A stretch of DNA of 64,000 bases. It comes from CAVSRC01 sp963732845. GTDB lineage: Bacteria > Pseudomonadota > Alphaproteobacteria > Rhizobiales > Kaistiaceae. The notes beneath the pieces were generated by a model that did not search any database, was not told the DNA's origin, and worked only from the letters and a program-made list of their open reading frames with translations. A program made the position numbers and the translations under genes. Positions within the stretch are counted from its first letter, which is position 1. Each line of letters starts with the position of its first letter. The DNA is taken from assembly GCA_963732845.1 (NCBI GenBank), contig CAVTBE010000010.1, positions 103,035 to 167,034 on the forward strand, in the 5' to 3' direction. Positions 7,999 through 15,624 of the stretch are shown here, in pieces.

Positions 7999-9099
7999 AT
8001 GAAACCGACGCAAAAACAGACGATCTACGACATCGCCGCACGGATCGGCACTTCGCCATCGACCGTCAGTGCCTCGCTGAACGGGACATGGAAGGCGCGC
8101 CGCATAAAGGAGTCGACTGCCGAGAGGATCATCGAGATCGCCCGCGAGATGGGCTATTCGGTCAACCTGCAGGCACGGGGACTGCGGACGGCACGCTCGG
8201 GTCTGGTCGGCCTGATCCTTCCGGAACACAATAACCGGTTCTTTTCGGACCTGAGCCAGAGCTTCACGCTCGAGGCCCGTCAACGCGGCCAGTGCCCCAT
8301 CATCATCGCGACCCAGCGAAACCCCGCCGCCGAAATGGAAACGGTGCAGGACCTGATGGCGTATTCGATCGACGCGCTGCTGATCGCCGGCGCATCCGAT
8401 CCGGCGCATATCAGCGAGTTGTGCCTGGCGGCGGCGCTTCCGCACGTCTTCATAGACCAGCCCTGTCCGGGCGCGCCTTCGGTCATCACCGACAACGAAG
8501 ACGGCGCGCGCCGCCTCACGGAAGCGATCATCAAGACCTTGCCGCCCCATCCTGCGCCTGGCCGGGACAAGATTTATCTGATCGGCGGCGATGCCCGGCT
8601 GCACGCCTCTGCAAGGCGGGTCGTCGGATTCCGTTCGGCCATCGAAGCCCATTTCGGCCAGTGCGACGACGATCAGATCATTGCCAGCAGTTATGATCCC
8701 GAGATCGTGCTTGGCCAGTTTCTGGCGCTGATAGACCGCCTTGGTGGCCTTCCGGCCGGTCTCTTCGCAAACTCGATCAATGTCTTCGAGGCGCTGCTCA
8801 AGTTCTTCGCCGAACTCCCTGAAGCGGAGCTTCAGCAGTCATCATTTGGCTGCTTCGACTACGAGCCCTACGGCGAACTCCTGCGCTTCCCCGTCCACAT
8901 GATCCGCCAGCGGCACCGCCAGCTCGTCGCCAATGCCTATGAACTGCTGGAAAAGAAGACCGCCGGACATCAACTCGTCACCGTGAAGCCGGAGCTTTAC
9001 CTGGCACATCCCAGCGGGCGCGGGGTGCGGTGGGGTGGAATGGCGGAGCGGGAAAAGAAGCGCCACGCAGCCCAGAAGTCGGGCGGACCGGTGCGGTAA
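7999..9099 (+). CDS. LacI-family transcriptional regulator of the first sugar importer
   Basis: A 366-residue repressor. The N-terminal HTH is TIYDIAARIGTSPSTVSASL and the hinge region is GYSVNLQARGLRTARSGLVG, followed by a periplasmic-binding-protein-like effector domain (VGLILPEHNNRFFSDL onward). ATG 7999 puts the helix-turn-helix at the normal distance from the N-terminus; ATG 7972 is possible and would add nine residues. The divergent importer promoter carries two copies of one palindrome, the likely binding sites. The C-terminal about 25 residues are basic and look like an extension. The effector is unknown but is probably the imported sugar or its phosphate. Confidence 0.85.
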   Translation: MKPTQKQTIYDIAARIGTSPSTVSASLNGTWKARRIKESTAERIIEIAREMGYSVNLQARGLRTARSGLVGLILPEHNNRFFSDLSQSFTLEARQRGQCPIIIATQRNPAAEMETVQDLMAYSIDALLIAGASDPAHISELCLAAALPHVFIDQPCPGAPSVITDNEDGARRLTEAIIKTLPPHPAPGRDKIYLIGGDARLHASARRVVGFRSAIEAHFGQCDDDQIIASSYDPEIVLGQFLALIDRLGGLPAGLFANSINVFEALLKFFAELPEAELQQSSFGCFDYEPYGELLRFPVHMIRQRHRQLVANAYELLEKKTAGHQLVTVKPELYLAHPSGRGVRWGGMAEREKKRHAAQKSGGPVR

Positions 9100-9321
9100 G
9101 GATGTCCCATGCTCGGCGGGCTCCGGCGCGGCAGATAGTGGCCGCAGCGGTCGACGAGACGAAAGCGTGCGGGCGGTACCCAAGGATGTGCAAATGAAGG
9201 GCGCCATGCCCATTATTTCATCATAATGCAGTCCGCTTATTCTTCATGCACATATTCTTGACTCCGCTGGGGAGAACGCGGATGATCTGGTGAAATATCG
9301 GTTTTTGTGATGGCATTTGGG

Positions 9322-9361
9322 CCCTCACCCCGCGGCGTCGACATGCGCCGGGGCGTGGGGG
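9322..9361 (+). terminator. Leader hairpin upstream of the amiC-like gene, candidate AmiR-controlled terminator
   Basis: Arms CCCTCACCCCGCGGCG (9322-9337) and CGCCGGGGCGTGGGGG (9346-9361) pair over 16 positions with two mismatches and one G-U pair; the loop is TCGACATG and a short T-rich TATTTC follows. It precedes the amiC start by about 25 bp. Because the operon encodes an ANTAR-domain antiterminator, a leader terminator is expected. I could not identify a convincing pair of hexaloop ANTAR hairpins in 9200-9320, only a 5-bp stem TCCGC/GCGGA at about 9268-9287. Confidence 0.5.
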
Positions 9362-9385
9362 TATTTCAATTGTGGGGGCACTGGG

Positions 9386-10570
9386 GTGGTCCAGGCAAAA
9401 GACAGGATTGCCATTGGAGTGCTGTTCTCCACGACCGGCCCCTACGCCACGCTGGGGCGCGAGGGCTATGATGGCGCCCTGACCGCGATTTCCGAGATCA
9501 ACCAGGACGACGTCTACCCGTTTGGCTTCCGCGCCGAAATCCGCGATCCCGCAGGCAACACCGAAGCCTATGCCGGCCTCTGCCGCGACATCATCGAGAC
9601 AAGCGATCCCGAATTCGTCGTCGGCTGCACAACCTCATGGAGCCGCAAGGAAGTGATCCCGGTTCTGGAGAAGACCGGCACGCACCTCTGGTATCCGTGT
9701 CCCTATGAGGGTTTCGAGGCCAACGACCACGTCGTCTACATGGGCGCCTGCCCAAATCAGCATGTCGTGCCGCTGCTCGATTACATCCTGCCCCGCTACG
9801 GGCCGAATCCCGCTCTGGTCGGCTCCAACTACATCTGGGGCTGGGAGACAAATCGCATCGCCCGCGAGCTGGTGGAGCGCGCCGGTGGCGCCGTGAAGGC
9901 GGAGCGCTTCGTCCGCCTGGGCGACACCGACATTGCTCACATCATCGCCGAAATCCGGCAGAAGCGCCCGGACTTCATCTTCAACACGCTGATCGGCCCG
10001 TCGTCGCACGCCTTCGTCGACGCCTACCACGCGCTCGGCCGGGAAGATCCGTCCTTCGCATCCGACAAGCGGCCGATCGTCAGCTGCAACTGGACGGAAG
10101 ACGAGGTTGCCGCGCTCGGCGAGCGGGCCGCCGGTCATTTCTCGACGGCACCGTATTTCCAGTCCCTGGCGACGCCCGGAAACACAGCCTTCCTGGCGAC
10201 GGCCAGACGCATTGCCGGGCGCCGGCAGCGCATCTCGGCCTTCTTCGTCCAGGCCTATACCGCCGTTCACGTCATTGCGCGCGGCATCGCGGCAACCGGC
10301 GCAGCGCGGGCCGATGCAGTTCTGGCCTACAGCACGGCGAACCCATTTCCTTCGCCGCTCGGGGCCCTGCGCATCCACGCGGAAACCAATCACGCCATCC
10401 TGACTCCGCTTATTGGCAGGGCTCTTGCGACAGGCGGCTTCGAGATCGTTTCCAACACCGGGACGCCCGTCGTTCCGGATCCTTACCTCATCCACCTGGA
10501 ACAAAGCGCGGCGGCGGCGTTCCCGGCAAAGGACAGAACCACAACCCCACATCTGAGGTTGGTCAAATGA
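9386..10570 (+). CDS. amiC: AmiC-like amide sensor / short-chain amide-binding protein
   Basis: A 394-residue type I periplasmic-binding-protein fold without an obvious signal peptide, as in cytosolic AmiC of Pseudomonas, which binds amides and sequesters AmiR. Shared segments include IGVLFSTTGPYATLG, VVGCTTSWSRKEVIPVLEK, YPCPYEGFE, GACPNQHVVPLL and ILPRYGPNPALVGSNYIW. Residues corresponding to the acetamide pocket differ (a Thr where Pseudomonas has a Tyr in the GC-Y-MS segment, a Cys where it has Thr after YP), so the ligand may not be acetamide. GTG 9386 after a G-rich site is chosen; a TTG at 9317 would run through the leader hairpin. It overlaps amiR by 4 bp. FmdD/UrtA-type transport binding proteins are the alternative. 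Confidence 0.75.
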   Translation: MVQAKDRIAIGVLFSTTGPYATLGREGYDGALTAISEINQDDVYPFGFRAEIRDPAGNTEAYAGLCRDIIETSDPEFVVGCTTSWSRKEVIPVLEKTGTHLWYPCPYEGFEANDHVVYMGACPNQHVVPLLDYILPRYGPNPALVGSNYIWGWETNRIARELVERAGGAVKAERFVRLGDTDIAHIIAEIRQKRPDFIFNTLIGPSSHAFVDAYHALGREDPSFASDKRPIVSCNWTEDEVAALGERAAGHFSTAPYFQSLATPGNTAFLATARRIAGRRQRISAFFVQAYTAVHVIARGIAATGAARADAVLAYSTANPFPSPLGALRIHAETNHAILTPLIGRALATGGFEIVSNTGTPVVPDPYLIHLEQSAAAAFPAKDRTTTPHLRLVK

Positions 10571-11172
10571 GTTCATCCTCCCCCACGCCGAGCTTCGAGA
10601 ACTGGCGGGCGCTCATCCTGCACCGGCCCCACGCCACGGTTGACTCGATCATCCGCCAGCTGCGCCAGATCGGGGTGACGACGGACGTCGTCTGGCCGGA
10701 CCTGCCGAACAACTTCGACGCTGCCGGCTACAACATCATTTTCTTCGACGCTGACATGGGACACGACAGCCAGTTCTCCTGGGGCCGTGGTGCGGCGCCC
10801 ATGCCGGCCGTGGCGCTCATCGGCAGTGAGGCGCCCGGCCGCGTCGAATGGGCGATCCGCCGCGGCGCCGACGCCCATCTGCTCAAGCCGGTCGGCAGCG
10901 GCGGCATCTATTCCGCCATGCTGATTGCCAGCCACGCCTTCGAACAGCGCCGGCAGCTGCGCAACGAGATCGATGGCCTCAGATATCGCCTGTCGCGGCG
11001 CGAAGGTCTGGCGGCAGCCACCGCACAGATCATGGCGACGCAGAACATCTCCGCAACCCAGGCCTACAAGGCCCTGCGCCTGCTGGCGATGGCCGAGCGC
11101 GTCTCCATCGAAGAAATGGCGGCGCGCCTGATCGACCCCGGCGCCGCGGTCAAGCGCAATGACCGCGCTTGA
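10567..11172 (+). CDS. amiR: AmiR-like ANTAR-domain antitermination regulator
   Basis: A 201-residue protein with an N-terminal pseudo-receiver domain (residues about 13-125, IIFFDADMGHD near the usual phosphorylation loop) and a C-terminal ANTAR RNA-binding domain (about 140-190). The latter contains the helical array QIMATQNISATQAYKALRLL followed by AMAERVSIEEMAARLID. AmiR family members bind leader RNA and prevent termination when AmiC releases them on amide binding. It is coupled to amiC by an ATGA overlap and overlaps the following permease gene by 14 bp. With the leader hairpin at 9322-9361 it suggests that the whole downstream transport operon is controlled by antitermination. Confidence 0.85.
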   Translation: MSSSSPTPSFENWRALILHRPHATVDSIIRQLRQIGVTTDVVWPDLPNNFDAAGYNIIFFDADMGHDSQFSWGRGAAPMPAVALIGSEAPGRVEWAIRRGADAHLLKPVGSGGIYSAMLIASHAFEQRRQLRNEIDGLRYRLSRREGLAAATAQIMATQNISATQAYKALRLLAMAERVSIEEMAARLIDPGAAVKRNDRA

Positions 11173-12040
11173 CGTCGAAGCCCTGCCGCCGCGCTCGGTT
11201 CTGAGCCGGCTTCTCCAGCGCCGCTTGGCATTGTTCGGGCTGGCGGTGATCCTGATTACCGTGCTCGCTGCGGTTTTGGCGCCATGGATCACGCCCTACC
11301 CGCCCGACCAGCAGTTCTTCGACGGATTGACGCTGGAAGGCGCGCCGCTGCCGCCCAATCCGGAATACTGGCTGGGCACCGACCTGGTCGGCCGCGACCT
11401 CCTCTCGCGCCTGATCTTCGGGGCGCAGACATCGCTCATCATCGGCATCGCCGCCAATGGCGTCGCGGTGCTTATCGGCACCACGGTCGGCGTCGTCGCC
11501 GGCTATTTCAGCGGGCTGGTCGGCAGTGCGCTGATGCGCTTCACCGACCTGATGATGGCGTTTCCGGCGCTGCTTCTGGCGATCGTTCTGGCGGCGATCT
11601 TCACGCCCAGCCTGTGGATCGTCGCTCTGGTCATCGCCATGGTGAACTGGGTGCAGGTCGCCCGCGTCATCTATACGGAGACCCGTTCCCTGGCCGAGCG
11701 CGACTTCGTCATCGCCGAGCGGTCGCTCGGTGCCGGCTCGGGGCGCATCCTCGGCCGTCACGTGCTGCCGCACCTGCTGCCGACCCTGCTGGTCTATTCG
11801 ACGCTCGGCATATCGACCACCGTGCTGCTCGAGGCCACCCTCAGCTATCTCGGCGTCGGCGTGCAGCCGCCGACCCCCTCATGGGGCAACATCATCTTCG
11901 AGAACCAGACCTATTTCAGCTCCGCGCCCTGGCTGGTGTTCATTCCCGGCGCGGCGATCATCCTGCTGGCGCTCGCCTTCAACCTCGTCGGCGATGCCTT
12001 GCGCGACATCCTTGATCCGACACAGCAGGGGCACCACTGA
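11159..12040 (+). CDS. Peptide/amide ABC transporter permease, DppC type
   Basis: A 293-residue membrane protein of the DppC/OppC family. The N-terminal segment LALFGLAVILITVLAAVLAP is followed by the family hallmark GTDLVGRDLLSRLIFGAQTS, then about five further membrane segments. The EAA loop includes DFVIAERSLGAGSGRILGRH and is followed by the conserved VLPHLLPTL. The C-terminal ILLALAFNLVGDALRDILDP is characteristic. The stop overlaps the ATG of the DppB-type gene by one base. The ligand could be a short peptide or an amide; neighbouring amiC and amidase genes favour an amide or N-acylated compound. Confidence 0.9.
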   Translation: MTALDVEALPPRSVLSRLLQRRLALFGLAVILITVLAAVLAPWITPYPPDQQFFDGLTLEGAPLPPNPEYWLGTDLVGRDLLSRLIFGAQTSLIIGIAANGVAVLIGTTVGVVAGYFSGLVGSALMRFTDLMMAFPALLLAIVLAAIFTPSLWIVALVIAMVNWVQVARVIYTETRSLAERDFVIAERSLGAGSGRILGRHVLPHLLPTLLVYSTLGISTTVLLEATLSYLGVGVQPPTPSWGNIIFENQTYFSSAPWLVFIPGAAIILLALAFNLVGDALRDILDPTQQGHH

Positions 12041-12960
12041 TGCCGGCCTATGTCCTGCGCCGCCTGCTGCAGTCGATCCTGATCCTGGTCGGGATCTCGG
12101 TGGTGACCTTCGTCCTGCTCTATCTGTTGCCGGCCGACCCGGTGCGCCAGATCGCCGGGCGCAGCGCCACCGCCGCAACCGTCGAGTCGATCCGCCACCA
12201 GCTCGGCCTCGACCTGCCGCTGCCGGTGCAATATGCGCGCTATTTCTGGGGGCTGGTGCACGGCGATCTTGGCCGCTCCTACCTCCAGAAGACGGAGGTG
12301 GCCACGCTCATCTGGGCGCGCCTGCCGGCGACGTTGCTGCTCATGGTCGGCGCCATCGTCTGCGAGCTGACGCTCGGCCTCACCATGGGCCTGACCGCGG
12401 CGCTCAGGCGCGGCACCAAGCTCGACCAGGTGCTGATGGTCGTTTCCTTCGTCGGCGTCTCCGCCCCGCAATTCGTCGTCGGCATCCTGCTTCTCTACGT
12501 CTTCGCGGTGCAGCTCAGCTGGTTTCCCATCGGCGGCTACGGCCATTTTTCCAACCTGGTCCTGCCGGCCCTGACGCTCGGCTTCCTCGGTTCCGGCTGG
12601 TACTCGCGCATGATGCGCTCGTCGATGATCGACGTCCTGCGCCAGGACTACATCCGCACCGCGCGCTCCAAGGGCCTTGCCGGCGCCAAGGTGCTGCTCG
12701 TCCACGCCGTGCCCAATGCCGTCCTTCCCATCATCGCCATGATCGGCATCGACATCGGACTGTTCATGTCCGGCATCGTCGTCGTCGAGAGCGTCTTCGG
12801 CTGGCCGGGCATCGGCCAGCTTGCCTGGCAGGCGATCCAGCGCGTCGACATCCCCATCATCATGGGCGTCACGCTGGTATCGGCCTGCGCCATCGTCATC
12901 GGCAACCTCGTTGCCGATCTCATCGCTCCGCTGATCGACCCGCGGATCAAGCTGCAATGA
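12040..12960 (+). CDS. Peptide/amide ABC transporter permease, DppB type
   Basis: A 306-residue DppB/OppB-family permease beginning MPAYVLRRLLQSILILVGIS, the typical start with YLLPADPVRQIAG soon after. The periplasmic segment contains GLDLPLPVQYARYFWGLVHG and GDLGRSYLQ. The ATPase-contacting EAA loop is QDYIRTARSKGLAGAKVLLV. The end, LVADLIAPLIDPRIKLQ, matches the family. It forms the channel with the DppC-type protein. Here the C-type gene precedes the B-type gene, the reverse of the commonest order. Confidence 0.9.
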   Translation: MPAYVLRRLLQSILILVGISVVTFVLLYLLPADPVRQIAGRSATAATVESIRHQLGLDLPLPVQYARYFWGLVHGDLGRSYLQKTEVATLIWARLPATLLLMVGAIVCELTLGLTMGLTAALRRGTKLDQVLMVVSFVGVSAPQFVVGILLLYVFAVQLSWFPIGGYGHFSNLVLPALTLGFLGSGWYSRMMRSSMIDVLRQDYIRTARSKGLAGAKVLLVHAVPNAVLPIIAMIGIDIGLFMSGIVVVESVFGWPGIGQLAWQAIQRVDIPIIMGVTLVSACAIVIGNLVADLIAPLIDPRIKLQ

Positions 12961-13003
12961 GCGGCAGCGACCCATGCAACCCGAAAAGACAAGGAGTGTG
13001 TCA

Positions 13004-14629
13004 ATGAAAAGAGGACTACTGGCAGGCGCCGCGCTTGTTGGCCTCCTGGCCATGAGCGCATCCGCATCGGCCGCCGACATCAAGCAAGGCGGCTCGGTCA
13101 TCGTCACCTACAAGGATGACGTCTCCACCCTCGACCCGGCCATCGGCTACGACTGGCAGAACTGGTCGATGATCAAGTCGCTGTTCTCGCGCCTGATGGA
13201 CTACAAGCCGGGCACGACCGAGCTGGTGCCGGATCTGGCCGAGAGCTACGCGATTTCGCCCGACGGGCTGACCTACACCTTCAAGCTCCGCCACGGCGTC
13301 AAGTTCCACAACGGCCGCGAGATGACCGCGGACGACGTGGCTTATACCTTCGACCGCGCCGTCGACCCCAAGACGCAGAGCCCCGGTCAGGGCTTCTTCA
13401 AGTCGATCGCCGGCTACGACGACATGGCGGCCGGCAAGGCTGAGCATCTCTCCGGCATCAAGGTCGTCGATCCCTATACGGTCGCGATCACGCTGTCGAA
13501 GCCCGACGCCACCTTCCTGCAGGTCGTTGCACTCAACTTCGCCGGCGTCGTTGCCAAGGAAGACGTTGAGAAATGGGGTGCCGACTTCGGTCATCATCCC
13601 GATGGCACCGGTGCGTTCTATCTCGACCACTGGAATCTCGGCCAGGAACTCGTCTTCAAGCGCAACCCCGACTACTACCTGAAGGGCGTGCCCTATCTCG
13701 ACGAGATCGATTTCCAGATCGGTGCCGAGCCGTTGACCGCGCTGCTCCAGCTTCAGAAGGGCCAGGTCGATATCGTCGGCGACGGCATCCCGCCGGCCAA
13801 GTTCCTCGAGGTGATGAACGACCCGGAACAGAAGAAGCTGGTCGTTTCGGCACCGCAGCTGGAAACCAGCTACCTGACCATGAACGTCACCATGAAGCCG
13901 CTCGACGACGTGCGCGTCCGCAAGGCGATCAACATGGCGATCAACAAGGACAGGATCATCAAGATCATCAACGGCCGCGCCGATCCCGCCAACCAGCCGC
14001 TGCCTCCCGGCATGCCCGGCTACGACCCCGACTTCAAGGGCTACTCGTATGACCCGGATCAGGCCAAGGCGCTGCTGAAGGACGCCAATTACGACAGCAA
14101 CCAGTCGATGGACTTCTACGTCTTCAACACCGATCCGAACCCGCGCATCGCCCAGGCGATCCAGCAGGATCTGGCTGCAGTCGGCATCAAGGTGGCCATC
14201 AAGTCGCTCGATCAGGCCAACGTGATCGCCGCCGGCGGTACCGAAAACACCGCACCGCTGATCTGGTCCGGCGGCATGGCGTGGATTGCCGACTTCCCCG
14301 ACCCGTCCGACTTCTACGGGCCGATCCTCGGCTGTGCCGGCGCCGTGAAGGGCGGCTGGAACTGGTCGTGGTACTGCAACAAGGAGATCGAGGACATGGC
14401 CGCCAAGGCCGACGCCATGGTGGCGCCGGACCAGCAGCAGGCACGCGCCGATCTGTGGAAGACCATCTTCGACAAGATCATGACCGACGATGCGCCGTGG
14501 GCGCCCGTGTTCAACGAGATCCGTTACACCATGCACTCGCCTCGCATGGGCGGCGACGACGCGTTGTTCGTCGATCCGGTGCATATCCCCGTCAACTACA
14601 ACTACATCTACGCAACCGATGCACAATAA
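13004..14629 (+). CDS. Peptide/amide ABC transporter substrate-binding protein, DppA/OppA family
   Basis: A 541-residue SBP family 5 protein. The start ATG 13004 follows a strong AAGGAG site at 12991; the open frame extends upstream to 12974 without support. A signal peptide (KRGLLAGAALVGLLAMSAS) ends near ASA-AD. Family motifs are visible: TLDPAIGYDWQNWSMIKSLF, LVPDLAESYAISPDGLTYTF, LRHGVKFHNGREMTADDVAY and VRKAINMAINKDRIIKIING. The 3' end overlaps the start of the amidase gene by 11 bp. It captures the substrate of the amide operon in the periplasm. Confidence 0.9.
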   Translation: MKRGLLAGAALVGLLAMSASASAADIKQGGSVIVTYKDDVSTLDPAIGYDWQNWSMIKSLFSRLMDYKPGTTELVPDLAESYAISPDGLTYTFKLRHGVKFHNGREMTADDVAYTFDRAVDPKTQSPGQGFFKSIAGYDDMAAGKAEHLSGIKVVDPYTVAITLSKPDATFLQVVALNFAGVVAKEDVEKWGADFGHHPDGTGAFYLDHWNLGQELVFKRNPDYYLKGVPYLDEIDFQIGAEPLTALLQLQKGQVDIVGDGIPPAKFLEVMNDPEQKKLVVSAPQLETSYLTMNVTMKPLDDVRVRKAINMAINKDRIIKIINGRADPANQPLPPGMPGYDPDFKGYSYDPDQAKALLKDANYDSNQSMDFYVFNTDPNPRIAQAIQQDLAAVGIKVAIKSLDQANVIAAGGTENTAPLIWSGGMAWIADFPDPSDFYGPILGCAGAVKGGWNWSWYCNKEIEDMAAKADAMVAPDQQQARADLWKTIFDKIMTDDAPWAPVFNEIRYTMHSPRMGGDDALFVDPVHIPVNYNYIYATDAQ

Positions 14630-15565
14630 CCACAACCACACGATCCATCGGACGCATCATCATTTCGGCTGGGACAACTCGTTTGTCCCAGTCGAGACGG
14701 TGGCACCGGGGTCGACGATCCACTTCGAGTGTCTCGACAGCGGCAGCGGGCACTTCAAGCGCGAAAGCACCGTTGCCGACGTCGGCGCGCTCGACTTCTC
14801 CAAGGTGAACCCGCGTGACCGGCCCCATCTTCATCGATGGGGCCGAGCCGGGCGACGCGATCAAGATCACGATCGAGCAGTTCGAGCCATCGGGCTTCGG
14901 CTGGACGGCCATCATTCCGGGCTTCGGCCTGCTGGCCGACCAGTTCACCGATCCCGGACTGACGCTGTGGACCTACGATCCCGGTCTCGATGGCCCCGGC
15001 AGCATTCTCGAGCCAGGCCAAGGTGCCACTCAAGCCGTTTGCGGGGACGATCGGTCTCGCGCCGGCGGAAAAGGGCCTGCATTCGGTCGTTCCGCCGCGT
15101 CGGGTCGGCGGCAACATGGACGTCCGCGACATCGGCGCCGGCTCGGTTCTCTACCTGCCGGTCGAAGTCGCCGGCGGGCTGTTCTCGGTGGGCGACACCC
15201 ATGCCGCCCAGGGCGATGGCGAGATCTGCGGCACGGCCATCGAAAGCGCCATGAACGTGACGGTGAAGCTCGACCTGGTGAAGAATGCCGGCCTCTCCAT
15301 GCCGCGCTTCACGACGCCCGGCCCGGTGAGCCGCCATCTCGACGCCAAAGGCTACGAGGTGACGACCGGCATCGGTCCCGACCTGATGACCGGCGCCAAG
15401 GCGGCCCTGTCGAACATGATCGACCTGCTCGGCAGGCTCTACAATCTCTCGGCGCCCGAGGCCTACATGCTCTGCTCGGTCTGCGGGGATCTCCGCATCT
15501 CGGAGATCGTTGACATGCCCAACTGGGTCGTCAGCTTCTACTTCCCCCGGATCGTCTTCGAATAG
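14619..15565 (+). pseudogene. Formamidase/acetamidase (FmdA/AmdA family), interrupted by two frameshifts
   Basis: Hydrolase releasing ammonia from formamide, acetamide or similar amides. The N-terminus has THHHFGWDNSFVPVETVAPG and GHFKRESTVADVG, typical of the family. The frame moves by +1 at about 14811-14815 (before VTGPIFIDGAEPGDAIKITI) and again at about 14985-15000 (before KVPLKPFAGTIGLAPAEKG). The remaining part, NMDVRDIGAGSVLYLPVEV, FSVGDTHAAQGDGEICGTAI and YMLCSVCGDLRISEIVD, is well conserved to the end. Both shifts look like single extra bases, so the true gene may be intact and about 315 residues long. It fits the amiCR-controlled operon as the enzyme acting on the imported amide. 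Confidence 0.8.
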
Positions 15566-15571
15566 TCCTTG

Positions 15572-15595
15572 GGGAGGCGGCGCGAGCCGCCTCCC
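15572..15595 (+). terminator. GC-rich hairpin between amidase and ATPase genes
   Basis: Perfect 10-bp arms GGGAGGCGGC and GCCGCCTCCC with loop GCGA, 7 bp after the amidase stop. No T-tract follows, so it is more likely an mRNA-stability or partial attenuation element inside the operon than a full terminator. Confidence 0.55.
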
Positions 15596-15624
15596 GACCT
15601 GGTTTCAAATCGGTCCGCAACGGC

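Noticed and set aside
9200..9320. Paired ANTAR hexaloop hairpins in the amiC leader
   Set aside because: Only one weak 5-bp stem with a 10-nt loop was found; not enough to call the motif.
13016..14641. 541-residue open frame antisense to the binding-protein gene
   Set aside because: It mirrors a gene with clear family motifs and a signal peptide; long antisense frames are usual in GC-rich coding DNA.
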